The notes under the pieces: generated by a model
Databases searched by the model: none
What the model was told of the DNA's origin: nothing
What the model saw: the letters and a program-made list of their open reading frames with translations, nothing else
Shown here: positions 15,658 to 25,191 of the stretch, piece by piece
How the letters are laid out: the number at the start of each line of letters is the position of its first letter
How positions within the stretch are numbered: the stretch's first letter is position 1
Position numbers and translations under genes: made by a program
Assembly (NCBI GenBank): GCA_964352215.1
Contig: CAYGRE010000002.1
Span: forward strand, 62,001-126,000
Origin: CAWUKT01 sp964352215
Lineage (GTDB): Bacteria; Bacteroidota; Bacteroidia; J057; JADKCL01
Direction of reading: 5' to 3'
DNA: 64,000 nucleotides

Positions 15658-16001
15658 TCAGCTTCAGCAAAGACTTCATCCATGAACTCAAATGCCTTTC
15701 GCAGTTCCGGAATGACGATTGTCCCACCTACCAGAGTAGCGATTTCAAAAGTCTCGATCAGCTCTTTTTCGGTGGCTCCGGCTTCGATACAACTCTCGAT
15801 GTGGTACTTGATGCAGTCCCCACAACGGAGGACCATGGAAGAGACGAGGCCCAGCAATTCTTTGGTTTTGACATCGAGTGCACCTGCTTTGTAGGTATTG
15901 GTGTCGAGGTTGTACATCCGCTTGATGATCTTCGAGTCCGCTGAGAGGATGCGCTCGTTCATCTTGGTGCGGTAGGCGTGAAATTCTTCTAGTTGTGACA
16001 T
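15651..16001 (-). CDS. AhpD-like carboxymuconolactone decarboxylase family protein
   Basis: 116 residues. The motif 'LRCGDCIKYH' places Cys60, Cys63 and His67 in the CxxCxxxH arrangement of AhpD-type peroxidatic/disulfide reductases rather than true decarboxylases. The surrounding helices ('TKELLGLVSSMVL', 'ATEKELIETFEIATLVGGTI') match the all-alpha CMD fold, which works as a hexamer or trimer. A cytoplasmic thiol-based peroxide-defence role is the family expectation; the partner is unknown. It begins 9 bp after the nadE stop, so it is the second gene of a nadE operon. Confidence 0.9.
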   Translation of the reverse strand: MSQLEEFHAYRTKMNERILSADSKIIKRMYNLDTNTYKAGALDVKTKELLGLVSSMVLRCGDCIKYHIESCIEAGATEKELIETFEIATLVGGTIVIPELRKAFEFMDEVFAEAES

Positions 16002-16010
16002 GGGTGTTGT

Positions 16011-17945
16011 TTAATTATAAGCCTCCAGTGCCTGCAGGTCTTCCCGGAAACTCCCACTCAGGATGGGGAATCTACACCAGGTCTTGGGGTCCAGGTTGGC
16101 GTCGTCCAGGTGAAAACTGGGTGCATAACGTTCCCGCTTCCACTGGTTCCTGCTCCAAAGGGTGAAGAATTTATTGATATATCCTTTGAGGACTTCATCT
16201 GAACGTACGCCTCGCAGGGTCTTGAAAACCTCCACCGGACTTTTGTAATCCCGGATCGCGGCCTTTTCAATCATGTCCAGGATGGGATAAGGCATCAAAT
16301 CTCCTTCATCGGTCTGCTCTTCTTCCGCCGGCCGCAGTTCGGCACTCGGCTGCAGGTTGTTGACGTATTTCAAGCCTTCTATGCCCAACTCCTGCTCGGC
16401 GTAACGGAGCCATTTCAGCAAAAATGCCTTGTCAATTCCACCAAGAGGAGCAATTCCACCTGAGGTATCCCCATCCATGGTGGCATATCCGACTGCGGCT
16501 TCACTCCGGTTGCTGGTGGTGACCAGCAAAGCCCGGCGAATATTTGCGATCATCCAGATACCGGGGGAACGCAGCCGCGCCTGGATATTTTGCAGGGCGA
16601 GGTCATCCTGCTCCCAGGTGAGGTCCCGCTCGAGGCTTGCCTCGATCATCCCGGTGTACTGATCGTAGAGGGGCTGGACATTCCAGTTGTACCAGGTGGC
16701 ACCGAGGTCCCTGGCGAGTTCGCGGGCACTCTCGAGGGTGCCATCCGAGCTGTTGTCGGTCCCCTGGTAGACACAGGTGAGGAGTCGAGAGGTAAGGGTG
16801 TCGAGGTCGCCCAGGTCCATATAGTGGAGGCGCTTGCGCAAACCTTCATCTCCCAGTTCTTTGCGGGCGAGGCGGAAAGATTCATAAATCAAAGCGGCAC
16901 AACAAGAGGAGTCCGCCCCTCCGCTGAGAGAAACGACAAAGCCCCGGCTGTAACTCTTGCGCATATAGTCAAAAAGGCCAAGGGCGACCGCCTGGTGAAA
17001 CTCTGCCTCTTTGCTGATGAATTCAGGTACATGGGTCCGGTCCTTGAAATAATCGGGATCGTTGGCTTCGGGGATATTCCATGATCCTTTGATTACGTCC
17101 TTTGGAAAGGAAGGCTCAAAATTGAAGGACTTCTTTTTCTGGCGGCGGATGGCCTGGACGTCCAGTACGGCCGAACTGACTACTGCATCCTGGAAAGAGA
17201 ATCGTTCGCCGCGGGCGAGGAGTTGACCGCCGGAAGCGATGAGGACTTCGCCGTCGAAGATGAGGCGACCGGATTCATTGCCGAGGAGATTGGAGTAGAC
17301 GTAGGCGCAGAAGAATCCGCGGGTGGTTTCGGTCACGAGCTTTTCCCTGACCCTGGATTTGCCGAAGGCGAAGTGGGAAGCACTGGGGTTGAGAATGATG
17401 TCTACATTGTTGAGGTAGTGGTCCTGGGCAGGACGCACACCATTCCAGGCGTCTTCGCAGATTTCAAACCCGATGCGCAGGCCGTCGATCTCAAAGATCA
17501 GGTCGCCGAAGGGATAGGGAGTACCGTCGAATTCATAGGTATGGAGCAGGTTGTCGGGCCAGGTCTTGAACCAGCGCGGCTCGTAGTGGACCCCATCACC
17601 GGCCAGTTCCTGCTTGGCGACAAAGCCCAGGATCTTCTGGTTCTGGATCAGACAGGAGACATTGTAGAGGCAGTTCTCGACCAGCATGGGCAGGCCGACG
17701 GAAACGATGATGTCCTGACATTCCTTCGCGATGCGCCGGAGTCCGTTCAGGCTATGCTTGAGTACGTAGTCACTGAAAAAAGTATCTTCACAGCCGTAGC
17801 CGCAAATAGACAATTCCGGGAGGCAGAGGAGGGAGACATCCTGGGAACGGGCTTCGCGGATGGCCGCAATAAGGTTTTGTAAGTTGTTTTCCCAATCGAG
17901 CGGTGTCTGGTTGACCGCTGCTCCAGCGACTTTGATGTATTTCAT
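16011..17945 (-). CDS. nadE: glutamine-dependent NAD+ synthetase
   Basis: 644 residues. The N-terminal nitrilase-type glutaminase domain (1-265) shows its triad: Glu44 in 'LPELSICGYG', Lys111 in 'AKQELAGDGVHYEPRWF' and Cys163 in 'FEICEDAWNG'. The C-terminal synthetase domain (about 310-640) has the ATP-pyrophosphatase P-loop 'SLSGGADSS' at 339-347. It amidates deamido-NAD+ to NAD+ using Gln-derived ammonia channelled between domains, the last step of NAD biosynthesis, in the cytoplasm. The length matches the two-domain bacterial form. A promoter-like TATCTTTG lies 17 bp upstream of the ATG. Confidence 0.97.
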   Translation of the reverse strand: MKYIKVAGAAVNQTPLDWENNLQNLIAAIREARSQDVSLLCLPELSICGYGCEDTFFSDYVLKHSLNGLRRIAKECQDIIVSVGLPMLVENCLYNVSCLIQNQKILGFVAKQELAGDGVHYEPRWFKTWPDNLLHTYEFDGTPYPFGDLIFEIDGLRIGFEICEDAWNGVRPAQDHYLNNVDIILNPSASHFAFGKSRVREKLVTETTRGFFCAYVYSNLLGNESGRLIFDGEVLIASGGQLLARGERFSFQDAVVSSAVLDVQAIRRQKKKSFNFEPSFPKDVIKGSWNIPEANDPDYFKDRTHVPEFISKEAEFHQAVALGLFDYMRKSYSRGFVVSLSGGADSSCCAALIYESFRLARKELGDEGLRKRLHYMDLGDLDTLTSRLLTCVYQGTDNSSDGTLESARELARDLGATWYNWNVQPLYDQYTGMIEASLERDLTWEQDDLALQNIQARLRSPGIWMIANIRRALLVTTSNRSEAAVGYATMDGDTSGGIAPLGGIDKAFLLKWLRYAEQELGIEGLKYVNNLQPSAELRPAEEEQTDEGDLMPYPILDMIEKAAIRDYKSPVEVFKTLRGVRSDEVLKGYINKFFTLWSRNQWKRERYAPSFHLDDANLDPKTWCRFPILSGSFREDLQALEAYN

Positions 17946-17961
17946 GCGGATGGCGTTTCCG

Positions 17962-17969
17962 CAAAGATA
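17962..17969 (-). promoter_or_regulatory. -7 promoter element of nadE (TATCTTTG)
   Basis: On the minus strand TATCTTTG, followed by CGG, is an exact TAnnTTTG match, 17 bp upstream of the nadE ATG. The TTTG -33 box is not clear. Confidence 0.55.
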
Positions 17970-18021
17970 ATCGTTTTCAAGTACCCTGATGGGTCTTTTC
18001 CCCTGGATCCTTCTTTTCCAC

Positions 18022-19476
18022 CTATTCGGTCATTTCTCCCTGACCCTTCATCTCCGAAGAACCTTTTTCTCCGGTCGGCCAACGCTTTGGTTTCATCTGA
18101 ATGATGTATCCGGTCATGAGCATCAAAGGCAGCCAGATGGCGTTCTCGGTGCTGAGGTCGTTGAAAAAACCGTGCACGATCCAGGTTCCCAGCGCAAAGG
18201 CAATGCAGGCCCCATATACCCGTCCTAAAATTTCGTATTTAATCAGACGGTACAGAACGACCATAACCCAGACAATATAGCCGATGAACATCAGGGTAGC
18301 GGGCAGACCTCTCTCCGCGAGGCGGGTGAGGTATTCTGAATGAGCACCCCCATTCCAGCCGTACCAATAGCTGATTTGCTCCACTTCTTCCATGCTTTCC
18401 AACTTAAACTTGAACCGTTTGTCAAAGCGGCCAGGCTGTATACCCAGGAAAGGACTGTCTGCAAACAAGCGGAAGGCCATTTTCCAACGGATAATCCTTT
18501 CCCGGTTGGAGAAGTTGTACTCGGTATCGACGATGGATTTCAATTGCTCCACCCCACTGTCCTTGCGCAATGCCTCCTCCTGCCTCTCCGAATCGTAGGT
18601 CCAATAAATTAAGGTGACCATTCCCACCACCAGAAACCCTGCGATCGCGAGCCGCTGTCTGGTCTTTTGGCTCAAATACCAGGCGAAAAAGACAATTCCT
18701 CCTGCGAGTCCGACCCAGGCACCCCGGGATTGGAACCAGATGATGCCAAAGAGAAAGAAGCCTGCTATTCCCCAACCCAGCCACCGCAACCAATCCCGGC
18801 GGCTCCATCCGATCCATATCATAAACGGCAGACCGATCGAGAGGGCTGCAGAAAAGTAATTGGCATTTTCAAAGAAGGGAATGGGCGCTCCTTTGCCTCC
18901 ATGGGGACTGAAGAGCAAACTGTAGACCAATACGATCCAGAGTCCACAGGAAAATACAACCATCCATTCCAGGGCCAGTAGTTTCTGCTGTTTGTGACGG
19001 ATCAGCCAAGCAAAAATACCTATGGCAATCACCATCTCATTGAGAATGGGCCAAATGGCATCATTGTGAAACCGCTGAAAAAAGAGAGAGGCGTATCCCA
19101 TCACGAAGTACAAAATCAGCAGGATATGGTTTTGCCCTGAAAAGTTCCCATAGGGCCCTCGCCAGTATTTGGGGGTGATTTTTGCGATGAGCCACACCCC
19201 GACAAAAACTCCAGTTGCAACAACCGTAATTGCGTAGTCCTCATATCCATCGGGATAATTGATTTTCAATGCCATCATCCCTGCTAGCATCAGGCCAGCC
19301 CATTGATTCTCCTGGATAATCAGCAGCGCCAGAAATATAAAAAACGCCAGCCCGGTGACCGCCCCGATCCCCACACTAAAATGGTCATCGAAAGAAGGGA
19401 CAATAACAGTTCCAATCCCGGCTATTGCACCAGCAACAACGATCCACCAATTGGTACGGGCGCGTTCAAACAGCAT
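18022..19476 (-). CDS. O-antigen ligase/polymerase-like membrane protein (Wzy_C family)
   Basis: 484 residues with roughly 11-12 membrane helices, the first at about 10-30 and the last at about 440-462. The large periplasmic loop before the final helices contains 'GGAHSEYLTRLAERGLPATL' (around 375-395), which fits the H-x-x-x-L...E-x-G signature of WaaL/Wzy_C proteins. An arginine-rich 'SNRERIIRWKMAFRLFADSP' segment precedes it. It would join or polymerise undecaprenyl-linked glycans at the periplasmic face of the inner membrane. It starts 1 bp beyond the stop of the bestrophin gene, so it is co-transcribed as the second gene. Confidence 0.85.
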   Translation of the reverse strand: MLFERARTNWWIVVAGAIAGIGTVIVPSFDDHFSVGIGAVTGLAFFIFLALLIIQENQWAGLMLAGMMALKINYPDGYEDYAITVVATGVFVGVWLIAKITPKYWRGPYGNFSGQNHILLILYFVMGYASLFFQRFHNDAIWPILNEMVIAIGIFAWLIRHKQQKLLALEWMVVFSCGLWIVLVYSLLFSPHGGKGAPIPFFENANYFSAALSIGLPFMIWIGWSRRDWLRWLGWGIAGFFLFGIIWFQSRGAWVGLAGGIVFFAWYLSQKTRQRLAIAGFLVVGMVTLIYWTYDSERQEEALRKDSGVEQLKSIVDTEYNFSNRERIIRWKMAFRLFADSPFLGIQPGRFDKRFKFKLESMEEVEQISYWYGWNGGAHSEYLTRLAERGLPATLMFIGYIVWVMVVLYRLIKYEILGRVYGACIAFALGTWIVHGFFNDLSTENAIWLPLMLMTGYIIQMKPKRWPTGEKGSSEMKGQGEMTE

Positions 19477-19477
19477 G

Positions 19478-20356
19478 TCAGTTCGGGGTGAGGATTTCGC
19501 GTATGTTCTTTCGGATATTCATGGCCATCCCATCCGTGTCGAGGTCGTTGGCGTCATACCCAAAAGGGTCTTCGATCTCTTCCCCAATCAGTTCCAGCCC
19601 GGTCAGTACATAGGCGGTAAACATGACCATGGGAATGGTCCAATAATGCAGGGAGTTGATGATACTGAAGGGGAGGGACAGCAAATAGAAAATGATCACT
19701 TTCTTGACGTACATGCTGTAAGAAAAGGGAATGGGAGTTTTTCGGATGCGTTCACAGGCTCCCAATACATCCACCATTGCAGACACATCTTCGTTGAGTA
19801 CACGGTATTGGTCCCCATTGATGAGGCGGTCCCGGAGCATCTTGTTCATACGGTCCTGCATACTCCCGGCCAGGGCATTGGGGATATGGCCGACTTTCGT
19901 CACCTTCTCCCGGTAGGGCATGTCCTCCAGGTCCAATTCTTCCAATTCAACGCCTTCCCGCAGGTGCTCTTTGAGGGCAAAATAGAAGTTGGAAATGGTT
20001 TTGCTGAAAAATCGGCGGGCTTCCAGGTCTTCTTCGGGAAGCATCGAATGGAGCTTTAGGGCCAGGTTGCGGGAATGGTTGGTCAGGGCTCCAAACTGTT
20101 TCCGTCCTTCCCACCAGCGGTCATAAGCAGTATTGGTTCGGAAAACCAGTACCAATCCGAGGACAATTCCTACATAGGCATGGATGTTCACACCGGGGGG
20201 GACACTGAGTTCAACAATCCCTTCGAGGAAGAGATAACACAGCCCACCGGCAATGGCCCCCACCACCAATAATGTGGGTAATATATTGCGCATCAGGCTG
20301 GACTTGTGGAAGTTGAAGACCAGTCTGGCCCAGCTCTTAGGATTGTAGTCGATCAT
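19478..20356 (-). CDS. bestrophin-family ion channel
   Basis: 292 residues. Paired N-terminal membrane helices (about 22-45 and 55-80) are followed by the family hallmark 'VFRTNTAYDRWWEGRKQFG' (about 71-89), a long helical middle with 'HLREGVELEELDLEDMPYRE', and two further helices near 215-260. Bacterial bestrophins form pentameric inner-membrane channels, cation- or chloride-selective. The C-terminal 'DPFGYDANDLDTD' segment is the usual acidic cytoplasmic cluster. It is first in a two-gene unit with the O-antigen-ligase-like gene and has a well-formed promoter upstream. Confidence 0.9.
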   Translation of the reverse strand: MIDYNPKSWARLVFNFHKSSLMRNILPTLLVVGAIAGGLCYLFLEGIVELSVPPGVNIHAYVGIVLGLVLVFRTNTAYDRWWEGRKQFGALTNHSRNLALKLHSMLPEEDLEARRFFSKTISNFYFALKEHLREGVELEELDLEDMPYREKVTKVGHIPNALAGSMQDRMNKMLRDRLINGDQYRVLNEDVSAMVDVLGACERIRKTPIPFSYSMYVKKVIIFYLLSLPFSIINSLHYWTIPMVMFTAYVLTGLELIGEEIEDPFGYDANDLDTDGMAMNIRKNIREILTPN

Positions 20357-20370
20357 AAATCAAATTTCAT

Positions 20371-20401
20371 CAAAAATATCCAATGTCCAATTTGGACCAA
20401 A
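20371..20401 (-). promoter_or_regulatory. Bacteroidota-type promoter (TTTG-N19-TATTTTTG)
   Basis: On the minus strand a TTTG box (20398-20401) and a TATTTTTG box (20371-20378) are separated by exactly 19 bp, matching the Bacteroidota sigma consensus at both elements and in spacing. The bestrophin ATG lies 14 bp downstream, implying a very short leader. Confidence 0.7.
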
Positions 20402-20570
20402 TCCTTACCTGCGGATACACTTTTCCACGTACCCTGTGCAAAAGTAAATTGCTATTGTGTCAGATCGATATCTTATCTTATTGTCATTGGATTCTGAAAT
20501 GTTTAGATCAGCGGGACGCCCCGCTACTCATTGGATTATTTAGTATTGGTATTGTTTTTATAGGATTAAG

Positions 20571-21206
20571 ATGAAATCAACAGGTTCTGGTTTAATGCAA
20601 CCGCTTGTAGTTTTGGCGGTATTGTGCACCCTTGTTTTGCCCTTAAATGCTCAAAATTCCGGTCCCTTCTGTGCGAACCGGATATTCACCAGCAGCGAAA
20701 ATGGAAGTACCAATACCTGGTACGAACCCGGTTTGGCCCGCTGCGACGATGACGCTTCCTTTGCGACGACGGATCTTCTGAACAATGGACAGATCTCTTC
20801 ATATATTATTTTTGAAAATTTTGGCCTTTCAGTGCCCCAGGAGGCGACCGTTGAAGGGATCGAAGTGGTGGTGATCCGTCGGAGCCACCAAGCGGCTCGT
20901 CTTTCGGACAGGAGTGTGCGTTTGATCAGGAACGGCCGTCTGGTCGGTCAGGATCAGCGCTCCTCCGAACCCTGGGAGGAAAACTGGGAGGCGGTGTACT
21001 ATGGAGGCGAAGACCAAACCTGGGGCAGTGCATGGGTTCCTACCTTGGTCAATAGTTCGCAGTTTGGGGTGGCTATTTCAGTAGAACAGTTAGGAGGTAG
21101 CTCCCGTGCTGAGATCGACGAAGTATTGATCACGGTGTATTATTCTGAAGATGGTGCAGTCGGCGCCAGTCATATTCAGCGCACCTGTCTGCCCGCACCC
21201 TATTAA
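20571..21206 (+). CDS. exported beta-sandwich protein of unknown function
   Basis: 211 residues. Signal peptide 1-27 ('LVVLAVLCTLVLPLNAQ'). The mature part is a single domain with strand motifs 'TVEGIEVVVIRRSHQA', 'VRLIRNGRLVG', 'YYGGEDQTWGSAW', 'SSQFGVAISV' and 'IDEVLITVYYS'. The same order of motifs is familiar from uncharacterised beta-sandwich domains in secreted bacterial and phage-associated proteins. No T9SS sorting domain or lipobox is present, so it probably stays in the periplasm or leaves by another route. Two Cys near each end could pair. The LuxE-like gene follows 27 bp downstream on the same strand. Confidence 0.7.
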   Translation: MKSTGSGLMQPLVVLAVLCTLVLPLNAQNSGPFCANRIFTSSENGSTNTWYEPGLARCDDDASFATTDLLNNGQISSYIIFENFGLSVPQEATVEGIEVVVIRRSHQAARLSDRSVRLIRNGRLVGQDQRSSEPWEENWEAVYYGGEDQTWGSAWVPTLVNSSQFGVAISVEQLGGSSRAEIDEVLITVYYSEDGAVGASHIQRTCLPAPY

Positions 21207-21233
21207 ATCACCCGGTTCTCCGTAAATTGCTGC

Positions 21234-22199
21234 ATGGTGACGTTCCCCGATCCCATGCGGATATTTTCTCAATCGCAGTCCTTTGAGGCCCTTTCTGAAG
21301 AGGTCTGGCAATTCCAATTGGCACATAACCCTGTCATCCACCGGTTTTGTCAACTCCTCGGAACAGCGCATCAGACCTTCGTACCGATCCAGTTCTTCAA
21401 ACAATATGAGATGGTCACGGCTGGCCCCTGGGAGGCCGAGGCAGTTTTCCGCAGCAGTGGAACCACCGGACAGCAGCCCAGTCAGCATTTTGTACGTGAC
21501 CTCAGCCTCTACCATGCCTCTCACCTGAATGCTTTCCGCCATTTCTACGGCACCGGTGAACGTTCGATTTTCGCCCTATTACCGAATTACCTGGAGCGGG
21601 GAGATTCCTCTCTGGTGCGAATGGTTCAGGATTGGATCACTGAGATGGGCTTGCCCGGTAGTGGCTTCTACCTCTATGACCTCGACGCCTTGCAGCAGGC
21701 TCTGGTTGAGGCATTGGAGCGTGGGGAGCGTATCCTGCTAATCGGTGTAAGCTTTGCCCTGCTCGACTTTGTGGAGCAAAATCAGATCGCCCTCCCTCCT
21801 GATGCGATTGTCATGGAAACGGGTGGTATGAAGGGGCGCCGCAAGGAAATGGTGCGGGAGGAATTGCATGGTATTCTGCGGGAAGGTCTGGGGGTGACGC
21901 AAATCCATTCTGAGTATGGGATGACCGAATTGCTGAGCCAGGCGTATGCCAGGGGCGGAAGCCGGTTCCGCTGTCCTCCCTGGATGAAGGTGGTGATCAC
22001 CGATCCTTACATTCCCGGCCGGGAGGCTGCCCTGGGACGCACCGGCCGCATCAATGTGATCGACCTTGCCAATGTCTATTCCTCTGCATTTATTCAGACT
22101 GAAGACCTGGGCCGGGCGCATCCAGATGGCAGTTTTGAAGTATTGGGCCGCATGGACCATGCGGAGTTGCGGGGTTGCAACCTGATGGTGGCGGATTAA
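21234..22199 (+). CDS. LuxE/PaaK-like acyl-protein synthetase
   Basis: 321 residues. The adenylate-forming 'FRSSGTTGQQPSQH' P-loop-like motif is at 72-85. 'VMETGGMKGRRKEMVREELH' (about 192-211) and 'IHSEYGMTELLSQAY' (about 223-237) are the second and third conserved blocks of LuxE-type enzymes. 'FIQTEDLGRAHPDGSFEVLG' near the end is the hinge region. Family members activate a carboxylate with ATP and pass it to an enzyme thiol. True LuxE works with LuxC and LuxD, which are not adjacent here; substrates of orphan copies in Bacteroidota are unproven. A second possible start is Met8. Confidence 0.88.
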   Translation: MVTFPDPMRIFSQSQSFEALSEEVWQFQLAHNPVIHRFCQLLGTAHQTFVPIQFFKQYEMVTAGPWEAEAVFRSSGTTGQQPSQHFVRDLSLYHASHLNAFRHFYGTGERSIFALLPNYLERGDSSLVRMVQDWITEMGLPGSGFYLYDLDALQQALVEALERGERILLIGVSFALLDFVEQNQIALPPDAIVMETGGMKGRRKEMVREELHGILREGLGVTQIHSEYGMTELLSQAYARGGSRFRCPPWMKVVITDPYIPGREAALGRTGRINVIDLANVYSSAFIQTEDLGRAHPDGSFEVLGRMDHAELRGCNLMVAD

Positions 22200-22253
22200 A
22201 ACCAGAAATGGGTAGATAAACCCGGCGGGTAAACCGGAGCTTCACCCAGGGTA

Positions 22254-23504
22254 TCAAATCCCGGAATCATCACGGCTGTTCTCATCCCGCTCCTGTTGCT
22301 CCTGCATCTCCTTCTGCTCCTGCGCTTCCTTTTCTGTCATCAGCGGTAACCGCTTGTAGGGTTTGGTGCGGTCAAACAAGTAACGCATGGTATGGTAGGT
22401 CTTGTAGATTTCCCCGCCAACGTCCTGGGCTACTTTGAGCATCTTAACATTGAAGTCCCCAATCCAGACCATTTCCATGTGGTTCCAGAAATTCACCGGG
22501 TGGATCTTGAGGCTGGCAGCATGGATTATGCCTCCATCTACCCCTTTCCCTTGTTGACTGGGCACAACCCCAAATACAATTCCATAACACTTGCTGGATA
22601 CCCGGCGCTTGATTCTGAAAAAGGTCTTGACCTTCTGAATCAAGCCAAACTTTCCATTGAAGTCTTTGAAGATCTGGTTCATGTCGGGGATCATGATGAA
22701 GAAGGCGATGGGCTCATTCTTATAATAGCCAAACCAAGCCAATTCGGGAGCCAGGATCGGCTTCAATGATTTGAACAACTTCATGGCCTGTTCCCGGCGC
22801 ATCTTCTTGAAGTTGGCATGACCGCCCCAGGCATTGTTGTATATATGAAGAAAGTCTTCGCCAAACTTGACCAGGTCTTTCTTGCGGTAGTGTTCAAAAT
22901 GGTAATCTCCCTCCTCCATCAGCCGGTTGTACTTCACGGTAAACTTTTCCTGAACGGGGTCGAGGATATTGCGCTGCAGGACAAACTGCTTGAAGTACAT
23001 CTGCCACCCATAGTTCTCGAACAACTTCACATAGTAGGGTGGATTGTAATTCATTTGGTAAACCGGCTCATAGAAGCCTTCTACCAGGAGTCCCCACCAG
23101 GCATTCCGGTCCCCAAAATTGATGGGACCATCCATAGCCTCCATCCCTTTGTTGCTTAACCATTTTTTACAGACATTGAACAGGTAATTGGCTGCCTCCT
23201 GGTCATCAATGCATTCAAAGAAGCCCATTCCACCAGTGGGTTGTTCTTCAGTATGAGAAGTGCGTTCATTGATAAATGCTGCAACTCTCCCAATCGTTTC
23301 CCCGGTGCTGCTGCGCAGTACCCACCTAATGGCTTTCCCATGGCGCCAAAACTTATTTTTGGCTGGGTCAAATACAAATTCGATGTCCTTGTCCAGGGGG
23401 CGAATGAAATTGGGGTCATCTTTGTGCAGCCGCGAAGGCAAATCCAAAAAGTCCCTTACCCGTTGTTTATCGTCGCGCTTGACTTCTATTAACTTCATAT
23501 CCAT
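22254..23504 (-). CDS. GNAT-superfamily-like protein
   Basis: 416 residues from the ATG at 23504 ('MDMKLIEVKRDDKQRVRDFL'); a longer frame begins with a TTG and would be less usual. The N-terminal block 'LDLPSRLHKDDPNFIRPLDKD' and the conserved 'MDGPINFGDRNAWWGLLVEG' and 'NPPYYVKLFENYGWQMYFKQ' blocks identify a Bacteroidota family usually annotated as N-acetyltransferase-like. The acceptor is unknown. A C-terminal tail of about 30 residues is very rich in Gln and Glu. It begins after the stop of the 513-residue helical protein gene (about 46 bp), so it is its operon partner. Confidence 0.75.
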   Translation of the reverse strand: MDMKLIEVKRDDKQRVRDFLDLPSRLHKDDPNFIRPLDKDIEFVFDPAKNKFWRHGKAIRWVLRSSTGETIGRVAAFINERTSHTEEQPTGGMGFFECIDDQEAANYLFNVCKKWLSNKGMEAMDGPINFGDRNAWWGLLVEGFYEPVYQMNYNPPYYVKLFENYGWQMYFKQFVLQRNILDPVQEKFTVKYNRLMEEGDYHFEHYRKKDLVKFGEDFLHIYNNAWGGHANFKKMRREQAMKLFKSLKPILAPELAWFGYYKNEPIAFFIMIPDMNQIFKDFNGKFGLIQKVKTFFRIKRRVSSKCYGIVFGVVPSQQGKGVDGGIIHAASLKIHPVNFWNHMEMVWIGDFNVKMLKVAQDVGGEIYKTYHTMRYLFDRTKPYKRLPLMTEKEAQEQKEMQEQQERDENSRDDSGI

Positions 23505-23550
23505 AATCATTCCTGACACAAAATTGAATAAGGAGGATTGAAAAGGCAAA

Positions 23551-25092
23551 TCATTTTCCGACGTTCATGCTTTCCTGGTTGGCTTGGACAGTCTCGGCGA
23601 ATAGTTGCCGCATCGGTTTGCCGATTCTTTTACTTTCCACCCAAAACTGCACTTCACTCAGTCCCAGGAGTGGGATTCCCCCAGAGGATTGCTCAATCAG
23701 TCCCTGAATTTCCTTCTGAAGCTCTTCGAGGGCCTGAAGCTTTCTTTCCCTCTCAGGGAGACTCATCAGTTTTTCCAGGCATTTGATCACGGCAGACTCA
23801 AACTCCCAGAGCCGGGGGCTCTTTTTAAAATACCGCTTGCCGGAACGAGCCAGGTATTCGTTGAGTTGGAAATTACCCAGTTCAAATTGGAGAATAACCT
23901 GGAGTACCCTGGCAAAATCCAGAATATCCGTACGGACCTTGCGGGTTGGGAAGTTCAAAATACGCAGTACATAGGGATAGGCCTTTTGCGGTTCACCAGC
24001 AAAAAACTGCATCACGGCAAAGTTGTGCAAAAAGGGGAGTTGGTGGGCATCTTTCAGTTTGCGCTGGTTGGCTTCCATCCAGGATTCTATTTCCGGGATC
24101 AGGGAACTTGCAAGTTCAAAATTGGCAGTATTCAAAGCCAGGTTGAACCGGTTGTGGTAGATCAACCGTTGAAAGTGGATGGCATGCTTCTCCCCCAACA
24201 GATTAAAATCCGGTATCATCTCCAGATAAAGATGGGCTTCTTCCACTGTAATGGGACTGGTAAAGATTGCTATCTGAAAATTATAACAAATTCGCATGAA
24301 GAGTTGAGGCTTTTCGCTGAGCCACTCCGGGTTTTGAGACCAGTCACTGATAAGCGGGATCAGCAGGGACAGCGCAGCAGGTGCCTGCCGGGAAATCAGG
24401 TAATAAGTTGCGAGAATATTGATGGCAAAGGACCGTTCAAGGAAATTCGGAGCGTCGAGGTGGTCCCGGACCTTTTCGGACAAGGCCAACGCCTTTACCT
24501 CCTCCATTTCGGATTCGGTCCGGGGAACCATCACCTGGCGTATGGTTGTTCTAATGTACTCGTGGTCATGCCTGAGTGCCATCAGTTCCTGATTCGCCTG
24601 CTGGAGTCGAAGCTCCTCTTCGCGTAACTGCATGAGAACTTCCCGGATCCCCTTTGGCCTTACCGCCAGATTCAACTCCCGCTCCCACCTGATCAGTTCC
24701 AATCCGTGATTGTACCGGGAAAATTCAGCTGCCAGTTTCTTGGCCGCATTCAATCTCCGAAAAGCCGTTCTATAGATTTCCCGCTGGTGGAGGAGCGCAA
24801 TTTCATCCAGTGCTTTGTTCAAACGATGGTCCACCCATTTGTCAGCATTCAACATCCGAAGTCCCTCTACGATCAACTCATTGAGCCGAAAAGCCACTGT
24901 GGACAGGTTCCTGATTTCTCCCTCCCCCTTGGCAAGGTCTTCAGGAGAGGAGCAACTACCCAGGTAATCAAACAGGTCCAATTGCTGACTCCCATTCTTA
25001 CCGGCCCGTACCTTTCCCAACAAAGTCAGAAACCGCTTCTCTGAACGGGACATCCCCTTTACCAATCGCCATTGATCTTCCAGCCTTCTCAT
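23551..25092 (-). CDS. large helical-repeat protein of unknown function
   Basis: 513 residues, nearly all predicted alpha-helical, cytoplasmic, no signal. The N-terminal block 'MSRSEKRFLTLLGKV' and 'LDLFDYL' followed by 'FRLNELIVEGLRML' has the same motif order as the protein at 54915 ('LSKEEQRNFKLYANR', 'LQLFDYI', 'FRLRNRLLTEINKSI'). The two therefore appear to be paralogues of one Bacteroidota family. The rest resembles degenerate TPR/solenoid helices, with a coiled coil near 175-210 ('LREEELRLQQANQELMALR'). No enzyme motif is seen. It is co-oriented with the GNAT-like gene and divergent from the small gene at 25258. Confidence 0.75.
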   Translation of the reverse strand: MRRLEDQWRLVKGMSRSEKRFLTLLGKVRAGKNGSQQLDLFDYLGSCSSPEDLAKGEGEIRNLSTVAFRLNELIVEGLRMLNADKWVDHRLNKALDEIALLHQREIYRTAFRRLNAAKKLAAEFSRYNHGLELIRWERELNLAVRPKGIREVLMQLREEELRLQQANQELMALRHDHEYIRTTIRQVMVPRTESEMEEVKALALSEKVRDHLDAPNFLERSFAINILATYYLISRQAPAALSLLIPLISDWSQNPEWLSEKPQLFMRICYNFQIAIFTSPITVEEAHLYLEMIPDFNLLGEKHAIHFQRLIYHNRFNLALNTANFELASSLIPEIESWMEANQRKLKDAHQLPFLHNFAVMQFFAGEPQKAYPYVLRILNFPTRKVRTDILDFARVLQVILQFELGNFQLNEYLARSGKRYFKKSPRLWEFESAVIKCLEKLMSLPERERKLQALEELQKEIQGLIEQSSGGIPLLGLSEVQFWVESKRIGKPMRQLFAETVQANQESMNVGK

Positions 25093-25191
25093 AACTTTGA
25101 TTGTATCCTGTATTCAAGCCAATATATCCCCTTTCGACACATTCTACAACATACCTGAAAATTAGATTGTAATAAAATAATACCTATTTGG

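Noticed and set aside
20510..20525. AGCGGG/CCCGCT hairpin as terminator or riboswitch
   Set aside because: No T-tract and no larger conserved fold. Only a 6-bp stem.
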